DNA from: a virus
Reading direction: 5' to 3' (one strand)
Length of the DNA stretch: 22,297 nucleotides
Virus record (IMG/VR): IMGVR_UViG_3300032229_001015
Span: 1 to 22,297 of that record
Of the stretch, positions 1-6,584 are shown piece after piece; the first letter of the stretch is position 1, and every line of letters starts with the position of its first letter. The notes beneath the pieces are model-generated. The model searched no databases. It saw nothing but the letters and a program-made list of their open reading frames with translations, and was not told the origin of the DNA. A program made the translations under genes and the position numbers.

Positions 1-28
1 AATATTATAGAGGGGTAAGTTTCAATTT

Positions 29-1411
29 ATGAATAAAAATTTTGATTATTTAGGCAATCAGTTTCAGTTACAATTATTAAACCAAATTATAGAAGATAAG
101 GACTTTTCATCATCTATTATGGATGTAATTGAATCTTCGTATTTCGATAACAAGTATTTCAAAATCATTATTCAGATGATTAAAGAATACTTTTCGAAAT
201 ATGAGTCAACCCCAAACTTCGATACATTAGAACAGATTGTTAAATCTGAAATAACACAAGAACTTGTGGCAAAGATTGTGTTGGACACAATCAAACAAGT
301 AAAGGAAGCTCCGTTTGAAGGGACTGTGTTCGTTCAGGAAAAGGCTTTAAAGTTTTGTAAACAACAAGAACTTCAAAAGGCTATGGACAGAGCACAAAAG
401 ATTATCACCGAAGGTGACTTCGAATCTTATGATAAGGTTGAAGGTTTGGTGAGAGACGCTCTTCAGGTTGGTCAAACTGACAAGGGAACTTCAGATATTT
501 TCACTGGTCTTGATACTGTATTAGAAGAAGACTATCGTCATCCAATCCCCATGGGTATTGTTGGAATTGACAAACTTCTCAAGGGTGGTTTGGCAAAAGG
601 AGAAATTGGTGTTATCTTAGCACCGACAGGTGTGGGAAAGACGACGATACTTACCAAGATTGCAAACACAGCATTTAATTTGGGTTATAATGTTCTTCAA
701 ATATTCTTTGAAGACAACCCAAAGATTGTTCAGAGGAAACACTTCACAATATGGACTGGTATCGAACCTGATAATCTTGCTAACCACAAAGAAGAGGTTA
801 TGTCAAAGATTACTGAGATTCAAGAGACAATGAAAAACAAATTGGTTCTTAAGAAACTTGCGTCTGATACCATGACAATGAATCAAATAAAGAATCAAGT
901 CAGAAAAATGATTGCTGAAGGAAATAAGATTGATTTGATTTTATTGGATTATATTGATTGTGTTCTTCCTGAATCAACTTCAAAAGATGAGTGGAAAGCC
1001 GAAGGTTCTGTAATGAGAGGGTTCGAGGCTATGTGTCACGAATTGAATCTCGTTGGATGGACTGCTACACAAGGTAATAGGTCTTCAATTTCGTCTGAAG
1101 TTGTTACTACTGACCAAATGGGTGGCTCAATTAAAAAGGCTCAGGTTGGTCACGTAATCATCACTGTGGCTAAGACACTTCAACAAAAGGAGATGAACTT
1201 GGCAACAATTGCAATCACCAAATCCCGTTTGGGTAAGGACGGAGTTGTTTTTGAAAACTGTAAATTCAATAATGAATTATTGGAGATTGATACTGAATCA
1301 TCAGTAACTTTCTTAGGTTTTGAAGAACAACAAGAAGAAAGAAAAAGAGATAGAGTTAAGGAGCTTCTTGAGAAAAGAAAAGAAAGAGAATCACAGCAAA
1401 AAACAATTTAA
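29..1411 (+). CDS. Replicative DNA helicase, DnaB/T4 gp41-like
   Basis: This 460-residue protein looks like the hexameric replicative helicase of a T4-like phage, which unwinds the fork 5'-3' and works with a primase. The sequence shows a Walker A motif APTGVGKTT at about residues 198-206 (Lys204), a Walker B stretch ILLDYID at about 304-310 (Asp307), and a downstream KSRLGKDG segment of the kind that supplies the arginine finger in RecA-like helicases. The first ~170 residues are helical and less conserved, as expected of the N-terminal domain. The C-terminus is a charged helix rich in Glu, Arg and Lys. Its length is close to T4 gp41 (about 475). The ATG at 29 is the first in frame. A GAGGGG run lies about 12 bases upstream, too far and too isolated to call a ribosome binding site. 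It could equally be labelled DnaB-like; the family is clear and the exact subfamily is less so. Confidence 0.93.
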   Translation: MNKNFDYLGNQFQLQLLNQIIEDKDFSSSIMDVIESSYFDNKYFKIIIQMIKEYFSKYESTPNFDTLEQIVKSEITQELVAKIVLDTIKQVKEAPFEGTVFVQEKALKFCKQQELQKAMDRAQKIITEGDFESYDKVEGLVRDALQVGQTDKGTSDIFTGLDTVLEEDYRHPIPMGIVGIDKLLKGGLAKGEIGVILAPTGVGKTTILTKIANTAFNLGYNVLQIFFEDNPKIVQRKHFTIWTGIEPDNLANHKEEVMSKITEIQETMKNKLVLKKLASDTMTMNQIKNQVRKMIAEGNKIDLILLDYIDCVLPESTSKDEWKAEGSVMRGFEAMCHELNLVGWTATQGNRSSISSEVVTTDQMGGSIKKAQVGHVIITVAKTLQQKEMNLATIAITKSRLGKDGVVFENCKFNNELLEIDTESSVTFLGFEEQQEERKRDRVKELLEKRKERESQQKTI

Positions 1412-1460
1412 TTAAATATCTACTTTTTTTGAAAAAAACTTATTTTTTTTATTAAAACTA

Positions 1461-1483
1461 ATGGTCGGTTATATGCCGACCAT
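1461..1483 (+). terminator. Hairpin after the helicase gene, possible terminator
   Basis: A perfect 8-bp inverted repeat (ATGGTCGG at 1461-1468, CCGACCAT at 1476-1483) encloses a 7-base loop, 50 bases after the helicase stop. It is not followed by a T-run, but it is preceded by T-rich and A-rich runs (1424-1450). It may end helicase transcripts or protect their 3' ends. A weaker hairpin, AAAATC/GATTTT at 1496-1510 followed by TT, lies just downstream. The terminator role is inferred. Confidence 0.4.
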
Positions 1484-1484
1484 A

Positions 1485-1491
1485 TATTTAT
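1485..1491 (+). promoter_or_regulatory. TATTTAT motif upstream of the reductase gene
   Basis: This is one of seven TATTTAT copies lying in the short gaps before gene blocks. This copy sits 51 bases before the ATG at 1543, immediately after the 1461-1483 hairpin. A promoter role is inferred from recurrence and position only. This copy is the least well spaced of the set. Confidence 0.3.
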
Positions 1492-1542
1492 CATTAAAAT
1501 CAACGATTTTTTGATAAAAAAAACACATTTAAAATTTTAACA

Positions 1543-3405
1543 ATGGACATTTCAAACAGGATTTTATCGGAAATTACAGTGTATATGAAATACGCTAAGT
1601 ATATTCCAGAACTAAAGAGAAGAGAGACATGGCAGGAACTTGTCACGAGAAACATGGAGATGCATATTAAGCAATATCCGAATATCGAAAAAGAGATTAG
1701 AGAGAATTACATGTATGTTTACAGAAAGCAGGTATTACCTTCAATGAGGTCAATGCAGTTCGCAGGTAAACCAATTGAAATTTCACCTAACAGAATTTAC
1801 AATTGTGCCTTTGCACCGATTGATGATTGGAGAGTATTCTCTGAAATCATGTTCTTACTTTTGGGTGGAACAGGTGTAGGTTATTCAGTTCAGAAACATC
1901 ACGTTGATGTTTTACCTGAAATCAGAAAACCAAATAAAGAAAGAGGAAGAAGATGGTTGGTTGCTGACTCAATCGAAGGATGGGCTGACGCTGTTAAAGT
2001 GTTGGTTAAATCATATTTCTTCGGTGGTTCAAAAATTGAATTTGATTTTTCAGACATCAGACCTAAAGGAGCAAGACTTGTTACTTCAGGAGGTAAAGCA
2101 CCTGGTGCTCAACCACTTAAAGAATGTCTTATCAAATTGGAAGGTATTCTTGATTCAAAAGAAAATGGTGAAAAACTAAGACCAATTGAAGTTCATGATA
2201 TTGTTTGTCATATTGCAGATGCAGTATTGGCTGGTGGTATCAGAAGAGCAGCACTTATCTCATTATTCTCAGCAACTGACGAAGAAATGATTGGTTGTAA
2301 GAGTGGAGCATGGTGGGAAACAAATCCACAAAGAGGTAGAGCTAATAACTCAGCAGTTTTAATGAGACACAAAATCACTAAAGACTACTTCATGGATTTA
2401 TGGAAGAGAATTGAAGCAAGTGGAGCAGGTGAACCTGGTATCTACTTATCAAACGATAAAGATTGGGGAACAAACCCTTGTTGTGAAATTGCTTTAAGAC
2501 CATTCCAATTCTGTAACCTTACAGAGGTTAACGTATCTAACGTTGCATCTCAAGAAGATTATGAAGATAGAGTTAGAGCGGCGTCTTTCATCGGAACATT
2601 ACAAGCAGGATATACAAACTTTCACTACCTAAGACCAATTTGGCAAAGAACAACTGAAAAAGATGCGTTAATTGGAATTTCAATGACAGGTATCGGTTCA
2701 GGAGCTGTTTTAGGTTTGAATATGAAATCAGCGGCTAAAGTGGTTAAAGAAGAAAACAAAAGAGTTGCGGAATTACTAGACATTAACCCAGCGGCAAGAA
2801 CAACAACTGTTAAACCTGCGGGAACAACATCTTTAACATTGGGCACATCTTCAGGTATCCACGCTTGGCATAATGATTATTATATCAGAAGAGTTAGAGT
2901 TGGAAAGAACGAAGCAATTTATTCACACTTGAAGACTAATCACCCTGAATTAGTTGAAGATGAATACTTCAGACCACACGACACAGCGGTTATCGGAATT
3001 CCACAAAAAGCACCTGAGGGGTCAATCTTAAGAAACGAATCACCAATTCAATTATTAGAAAGAGTGAAAAAAGTTCAACAAGAATGGATTAAACCAGGAC
3101 ATAGAAATGGAAATAACGCTCACAACGTATCTGCAACTATCTCTATTAGAGAACATGAGTGGCCAGCTGTTGGTGAGTGGATGTGGGAAAATAAAGAATA
3201 CTATAATGGTCTTTCAGTATTACCTTACGATGGGGGAAGTTACATCCAGGCTCCTTTTTCTGATTGTGATAAAGAAGAGTATGAAAAATTGATGAAAACG
3301 TTAAATGATGTTGATTTATCAAAAATTGTTGAGATGGATGATGATACAGATTTAAGTGGTGAGGTTGCTTGCGGAGGAGGTGCTTGCGAAATTGTGATGG
3401 CATAA
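1543..3405 (+). CDS. nrdJ: Adenosylcobalamin-dependent ribonucleoside-triphosphate reductase (class II)
   Basis: This enzyme should reduce ribonucleotides to deoxyribonucleotides for phage DNA synthesis, using a radical generated from coenzyme B12. It would need no separate small subunit and no oxygen. The sequence resembles the monomeric Lactobacillus RTPR type. The expected cysteines are visible: Cys88 in an NCAF context and Cys324 in FCNL as the active-site redox pair, Cys313 with Glu315 in NPCCE as the thiyl-radical Cys and its acid partner, and a C-terminal CGGGAC pair (Cys610, Cys615) for re-reduction. The 11-residue spacing between Cys313 and Cys324 matches Cys408/Cys419 of the Lactobacillus enzyme. 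At 620 residues it is shorter than that enzyme (about 739), with part of the loss between Cys88 and Cys313. The ATG at 1543 follows an A-rich leader without Shine-Dalgarno, and a strong terminator follows the stop. The substrate (NTP rather than NDP) is inferred from the family. Confidence 0.93.
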   Translation: MDISNRILSEITVYMKYAKYIPELKRRETWQELVTRNMEMHIKQYPNIEKEIRENYMYVYRKQVLPSMRSMQFAGKPIEISPNRIYNCAFAPIDDWRVFSEIMFLLLGGTGVGYSVQKHHVDVLPEIRKPNKERGRRWLVADSIEGWADAVKVLVKSYFFGGSKIEFDFSDIRPKGARLVTSGGKAPGAQPLKECLIKLEGILDSKENGEKLRPIEVHDIVCHIADAVLAGGIRRAALISLFSATDEEMIGCKSGAWWETNPQRGRANNSAVLMRHKITKDYFMDLWKRIEASGAGEPGIYLSNDKDWGTNPCCEIALRPFQFCNLTEVNVSNVASQEDYEDRVRAASFIGTLQAGYTNFHYLRPIWQRTTEKDALIGISMTGIGSGAVLGLNMKSAAKVVKEENKRVAELLDINPAARTTTVKPAGTTSLTLGTSSGIHAWHNDYYIRRVRVGKNEAIYSHLKTNHPELVEDEYFRPHDTAVIGIPQKAPEGSILRNESPIQLLERVKKVQQEWIKPGHRNGNNAHNVSATISIREHEWPAVGEWMWENKEYYNGLSVLPYDGGSYIQAPFSDCDKEEYEKLMKTLNDVDLSKIVEMDDDTDLSGEVACGGGACEIVMA

Positions 3406-3422
3406 TCGTTAAATAAGATAAT

Positions 3423-3454
3423 AAAAAAAGGGTAACAAATGTTACCCTTTTTTT
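3423..3454 (+). terminator. Intrinsic terminator after the reductase gene
   Basis: Seven A residues plus GGGTAAC (3423-3436) pair perfectly with GTTACCC plus seven T residues (3441-3454) around an AAAT loop. This is a classic Rho-independent terminator and, being symmetrical, could act from either side. It ends the helicase/reductase block 18 bases after the reductase stop and insulates it from the HNH and structural genes. Confidence 0.9.
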
Positions 3455-3495
3455 GTGTAAGGGAGAATTAATTATAAAAAATCCCCGTTAGTGGA

Positions 3496-3502
3496 TATTT
3501 AT
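3496..3502 (+). promoter_or_regulatory. TATTTAT motif just before the HNH gene
   Basis: TATTTAT continues as TATTTATAATATATG, ending only 5 bases before the ATG at 3508. If it works as a -10-like element, transcription would begin at or inside the start codon and give a leaderless mRNA. The spacing is identical to the copy at 4168-4174. The function is inferred. Confidence 0.4.
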
Positions 3503-3507
3503 AATAT

Positions 3508-4005
3508 ATGAAAAGAGTTTGTCCAAAATGTGAATGTGAGATAGTTTACAATAATTATAAATCTTATCATTCCGCAAAAACTAGAAATAGCGTTTGTCGG
3601 AGTTGTAGAACAAGAATTGCGAATGCAAGTGATAAAAGAAATTCTAAAATGGAAAACAACCCCGCATGGAAGGGATATAAAGAAATACCTTTTAGTTGGT
3701 TTAGTAAATATTTTGAAAGAAAAGGAAAAAAAAGAGTTGGAAGTATAAAAATTACAGATGTATATGACATATGGGTAAGACAAAATAAAAAATGTGTGTT
3801 GTCAGGAATTGAAATTGATTTTATAAAAAGAAAAGACGGAATCTCAGCTTCAATAGATAGAATAGATTCAAATAAAGAATATAATATTGAAAATATTCAA
3901 CTAGTTCATAAAGATGTTAATTTGATGAAAAATAATTTTAATCAAGAATATTTCTTAATTATTTGTGAAAAAATTTGTAATGAAAGAAAAGAAAAAAATA
4001 GTTAA
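3508..4005 (+). CDS. HNH endonuclease, probable free-standing homing type
   Basis: This 165-residue protein probably nicks or cuts DNA and promotes its own spread. An N-terminal zinc-finger-like part has CPKC at residues 5-8 and CRSC at 30-33. The HNH core follows: CVLSG at 96-100, SIDRID at 115-120, then NIENIQLVHKDVN with His134 and Asn138, and a downstream NNFNQEYF segment. This layout is common in phage HNH proteins, in which the first His of the motif is often replaced as here. The gene looks even more AT-rich than its neighbours. It sits directly after the reductase terminator with its own TATTTAT motif, consistent with a mobile insertion near an nrd gene, a common site for phage homing endonucleases. 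Its last 26 bases overlap the next gene. Whether it is active and what it targets cannot be read from the sequence. Confidence 0.85.
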   Translation: MKRVCPKCECEIVYNNYKSYHSAKTRNSVCRSCRTRIANASDKRNSKMENNPAWKGYKEIPFSWFSKYFERKGKKRVGSIKITDVYDIWVRQNKKCVLSGIEIDFIKRKDGISASIDRIDSNKEYNIENIQLVHKDVNLMKNNFNQEYFLIICEKICNERKEKNS

Positions 4006-4159
4006 ACTTCTCCCTTCTCATTTTTATGAGGAAAATGGTAGAACTGTGTTCACCGAGGAATATCATGTAGATAGGGGATACTGTTGTGGGAATCGATGTA
4101 GGCATTGCCCTTTTGAACCAAAGGCTCAAAAGGGTAATATCTATTTAAGAAAAAAATAA
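3980..4159 (+). CDS. DUF5522-like small cysteine-rich protein
   Basis: This 59-residue protein contains a segment like the DUF5522 family of Bacteroidota: FYEENGRTVFTEEYHVDRG at residues 15-33, then GYCCGNRCRHCPF with Cys35, Cys36, Cys40 and Cys43. The function of the family is unknown. The four cysteines suggest metal or iron-sulfur binding, but that is a guess. I chose the ATG at 3980, which overlaps the end of the HNH gene by 26 bases. An in-frame GTG at 3965 would add five residues. The N-terminus is Lys-rich. The gene is an odd companion for phage structural genes and looks host-derived. An inverted repeat (4108-4134) lies inside its 3' half. The family call is fairly sure; the role in the phage is unknown. 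Confidence 0.75.
   Translation: MKEKKKIVKLLPSHFYEENGRTVFTEEYHVDRGYCCGNRCRHCPFEPKAQKGNIYLRKK
4108..4134 (+). repeat. Inverted repeat inside the DUF5522-like gene
   Basis: CCCTTTTGA (4108-4116) and TCAAAAGGG (4126-4134) are perfect reverse complements with a 9-base loop. The hairpin could form in the mRNA about 45 bases before the gp25-like start. There is no T-run after it, so a terminator role is doubtful. It may be an RNA stability or attenuation element, or chance. Confidence 0.4.
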
Positions 4160-4167
4160 TCCAAGTA

Positions 4168-4174
4168 TATTTAT
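4168..4174 (+). promoter_or_regulatory. TATTTAT motif just before the gp25-like gene
   Basis: TATTTATCACATATG places the motif end 5 bases before the ATG at 4180, exactly as before the HNH gene. It is a candidate late promoter for the baseplate genes and, if so, predicts a leaderless transcript. The function is inferred from position and recurrence. Confidence 0.45.
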
Positions 4175-4179
4175 CACAT

Positions 4180-4653
4180 ATGGCAGATGGAGTTACATAT
4201 GGATTGAATTTCCCATTTCAGGATTCGACGAGAGGGGATTATTTACAACTAACCGAATTTCAAAGACAAGAAGTTAGGGCTGACCTAATTCATTTATTGT
4301 TAACAAGAAAAGGTTCAAGATATTATCTTCCTGATTTTGGAACAAGACTTTATGAATTTGTATTTGAACCTTTTGACGGATTAACGTTTAGTGCTATTGA
4401 AGCTGACATTAGGGATTCTATCCAAAGATACATGCCAAATCTATTAGTTAATAAAATAACCATAGAACCTGCAGACCCCGCAAATGAGTCAGATACTCAA
4501 ACAAATACTGTAGCAGTTGGTGATGCTAAAATGTATGACATTTACAGATTACCTGGTAAGGGAACCGCAGATTACACTGCAAAAATCAAAATAGATTATG
4601 CAACAAATTCACAAACATTTAGTGAGAGTGATTTTATAATTATCAATATTTAA
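4180..4653 (+). CDS. Baseplate wedge protein, T4 gp25-like
   Basis: This 157-residue protein belongs to the gp25-like baseplate family (gpW in P2), which joins the wedge to the tail tube and sheath end and helps start sheath assembly. The recognisable core is around residues 40-70: a helix EVRADLIHLLLTRKGSR followed by YLPDFGTRLYEFVFEP, the family's conserved helix, turn and PDFG-L-FEP segment. Family members often have Glu-Pro-Arg near the turn; here it reads KGSR. The C-terminal half ends in beta-strand-like segments and is somewhat longer than in the minimal family members. The stop is 5 bases before the next gene, which is baseplate-J-like. This is the adjacency seen in contractile phage and related injection systems. 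The start is the ATG at 4180, with no Shine-Dalgarno. Confidence 0.9.
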   Translation: MADGVTYGLNFPFQDSTRGDYLQLTEFQRQEVRADLIHLLLTRKGSRYYLPDFGTRLYEFVFEPFDGLTFSAIEADIRDSIQRYMPNLLVNKITIEPADPANESDTQTNTVAVGDAKMYDIYRLPGKGTADYTAKIKIDYATNSQTFSESDFIIINI

Positions 4654-4658
4654 GATAG

Positions 4659-6497
4659 ATGGCAAACCGTAAAATATCATACACAACAAGAGATTATCAG
4701 GCAGTAAGAACCGAACTTCTTAACTACGTAAGAACGTATTATCCTGAGTTAATTCAGGATTTTAACGATGCATCGGTATTTTCGGTTTTCATTGATTTGA
4801 ATGCGGCGATTGCGGATAACCTTAACTATCAAATTGATAGAAGTATCCAAGAGACTGTTCTTCAATATGCACAACAAAAATCATCAATCTATAACATTGC
4901 CAGAACTTACGGATTAAAAATCCCGGGTCAAAGACCATCGGTTGCTTTAGTGGACTTTTCAGTTACAGTTCCTGCGTTTGGAGATAAAGAAGATGAAAGA
5001 TATTTGGGAACATTAATTAGAGGGTCTCAAGTAGTTGGTGCTGGTATCGTTTTCGAAAATGTGAATGATATAGATTTTGCATCACCATACAACTCAGAGG
5101 GATTTCCCAATAGACTCAAAATACCAAATTTCAATGCCAACGGAGTTCTTATCAACTACACAATAACAAAAAGAGAAGTTGTTGTTAATGGTATTACAAA
5201 AGTATTCAAAAGAGTTATTACACCAAATGATGTAAAACCTTTCTTTGAATTATTCTTACCTGAAAAGAACGTATTAGGTATCACAAGTGTATTATTGAAA
5301 AACGGAACACAATATACTAACGTTCCAACAACCGCAGAATTCTTAGGTTTAGAGAACAGATGGTATGAAGTTGATGCTTTAGCCGAAGATAGAGTCTTTG
5401 TTGAAGACCCAACAAAGGTATCAGACCAACCCGGTATTAAAGTTGGAAGATATATTCAAACACAAAATAGATTCATCACAGAATTTACACCTGAAGGATT
5501 TAAGAAAATGACTTTTGGTGGGGGAACAAACACAGCACAAGATGCTTTGGACCAATTCACAACAATTGGTGCAACGTTGGATTTACAAAAATATTCAAAT
5601 AACCTTTCATTAGGCTCTGCTCTAACACCTAACTCAACACTGTTCGTTCAATATAGAGTTGGAGGTGGTTTGGCAACAAACTTAGGAACTAACATTATTA
5701 ACCAAGTTGGAACAGTTACTTTCTTCGTTAATGGACCTTCAGAGAACACAAACTCTGCTGTTGTAAACTCTCTAAGATGTAATAACGTTACTGCCGCTAT
5801 TGGTGGGGCGGGTGTTCCTTCTTTAGAAGAAATCAGAAACTATGTTTCGTTTAACTTCGCCGCACAGAAAAGAGCGGTAACAGTTCAAGACTATGAGTCC
5901 ATATTGAGAAACATGCCATCACAATATGGTGCACCTGCTAAGGTATCCATAACTGAAAATGATAATAAAATTTTGATTCAAATTTTATCATATGACACAT
6001 CAGGAAAGTTAACAAGTATTGTGTCAAATACATTGAGACAAAATATTGCAAATTATCTTTCTAACTACAGAATGATGAACGACTATATTTCAATTCTTAG
6101 TGCTGAAGTTATTGATTTGAGTATTGATGTTTCAATCGTATTGGATTCAGCACAAAACTCTGGACAGGTTATCTCTGATGTTATTGATAAAGTTTCTGCT
6201 TACTTTAATCCACAGACAAGACAACTAGGTCAGAACGTATATCTATCAGAATTAAAGAGTATAATACAAAATTCAAATGGAGTATTGACTGTTACAAGTG
6301 TTGATGTGTTCAATGAGGTTGGAGGACAATATTCATCTGCTGAAACATCGATGGTATATTCTAATCCTGAAACAAAGGCAATTGGTCCTGTTGATGATAC
6401 AATTTTTGCACAACCAAACCAAGTCTATCAAATAAGATACCCTAATAAAGATATTAGAGTATCTGTGAAGAATTTCCAAACAGTAACATTATCTTAA
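4659..6497 (+). CDS. Baseplate wedge protein, gp6/baseplate-J-like
   Basis: This 612-residue protein matches T4 gp6 (about 660 residues) in size, position and style. gp6 forms the ring-like core of the wedge that transmits the signal for sheath contraction. The N-terminus (residues 1-90) has YTTRDYQAVRTELLNYVR and a helical segment around LNYQIDRSIQETVLQYA, typical of baseplate-J proteins. The C-terminal third holds KRAVTVQDYESILRNMP (from about residue 405) followed by a repeated alpha-beta pattern, including the stretch starting NYRMMNDYISILSAEV, which resembles the gp6 dimerising domain. The ATG at 4659 lies 5 bases after the gp25-like stop, so the two genes are surely co-transcribed. After its stop comes an 87-base gap with two TATTTAT copies, which suggests transcription restarts there. 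Confidence 0.88.
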   Translation: MANRKISYTTRDYQAVRTELLNYVRTYYPELIQDFNDASVFSVFIDLNAAIADNLNYQIDRSIQETVLQYAQQKSSIYNIARTYGLKIPGQRPSVALVDFSVTVPAFGDKEDERYLGTLIRGSQVVGAGIVFENVNDIDFASPYNSEGFPNRLKIPNFNANGVLINYTITKREVVVNGITKVFKRVITPNDVKPFFELFLPEKNVLGITSVLLKNGTQYTNVPTTAEFLGLENRWYEVDALAEDRVFVEDPTKVSDQPGIKVGRYIQTQNRFITEFTPEGFKKMTFGGGTNTAQDALDQFTTIGATLDLQKYSNNLSLGSALTPNSTLFVQYRVGGGLATNLGTNIINQVGTVTFFVNGPSENTNSAVVNSLRCNNVTAAIGGAGVPSLEEIRNYVSFNFAAQKRAVTVQDYESILRNMPSQYGAPAKVSITENDNKILIQILSYDTSGKLTSIVSNTLRQNIANYLSNYRMMNDYISILSAEVIDLSIDVSIVLDSAQNSGQVISDVIDKVSAYFNPQTRQLGQNVYLSELKSIIQNSNGVLTVTSVDVFNEVGGQYSSAETSMVYSNPETKAIGPVDDTIFAQPNQVYQIRYPNKDIRVSVKNFQTVTLS

Positions 6498-6503
6498 CAG
6501 GTT

Positions 6504-6510
6504 TATTTAT
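6504..6510 (+). promoter_or_regulatory. TATTTAT motif, first copy before the 1765-residue gene
   Basis: This copy lies 7 bases after the gp6-like stop, in the run GTTTATTTATTTC and 74 bases before the next ATG. It may be a secondary promoter or chance in an AT-rich gap. The better-placed copy is at 6564-6570. Confidence 0.2.
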
Positions 6511-6531
6511 TTCATTATTGAGTTATAATTC

Positions 6532-6561
6532 TAATGTGTGTTCCCAAAAAAATTCACATTA
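6532..6561 (+). repeat. Inverted repeat in the 6498-6584 gap
   Basis: TAATGTG (6532-6538) pairs with CACATTA (6555-6561) around a 16-base loop. It ends where the AACTATTTATAA element begins. It could end upstream transcripts weakly, or form part of a regulator site. There is no T-run, so I make no firm call. Confidence 0.25.
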
Positions 6562-6572
6562 ACTATTTATAA
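6561..6572 (+). promoter_or_regulatory. AACTATTTATAA candidate late-promoter element
   Basis: This 12-base sequence recurs exactly at 15441-15452. In both places the TATTTAT core ends 14 bases before an ATG that opens a structural operon (6585 and 15465). Identical sequence and identical spacing make a promoter role more likely here than for the other copies. If it acts as a -10-like box, the mRNA leader would be only about 7-9 bases. Confidence 0.5.
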
Positions 6573-6584
6573 CTAAACATCTTA

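Noticed and set aside
11-20. GAGGGG run upstream of the helicase start as a Shine-Dalgarno site
   Set aside because: It is about 12 or more bases from the ATG, and no other gene here has a comparable site, so it is more likely chance or the end of an upstream gene.
1424-1450. T7/A7/T8 runs after the helicase gene as an intrinsic terminator
   Set aside because: Only A-T pairs could form and the T7/A7 loop would be a single base. The nearby GC-containing hairpin at 1461-1483 is a better candidate.
3146-3783. Minus-strand open frames overlapping the reductase end and HNH gene
   Set aside because: They lie opposite well-supported genes, show no recognisable motifs, and cross or abut the terminator at 3423-3454.
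6564-6571. Minus-strand T4-type late promoter (TATAAATA) at the TATTTATA site
   Set aside because: The reverse strand does read TATAAATA here, but no minus-strand gene exists downstream of it; the + strand reading with fixed spacing to ATG codons is more sensible.
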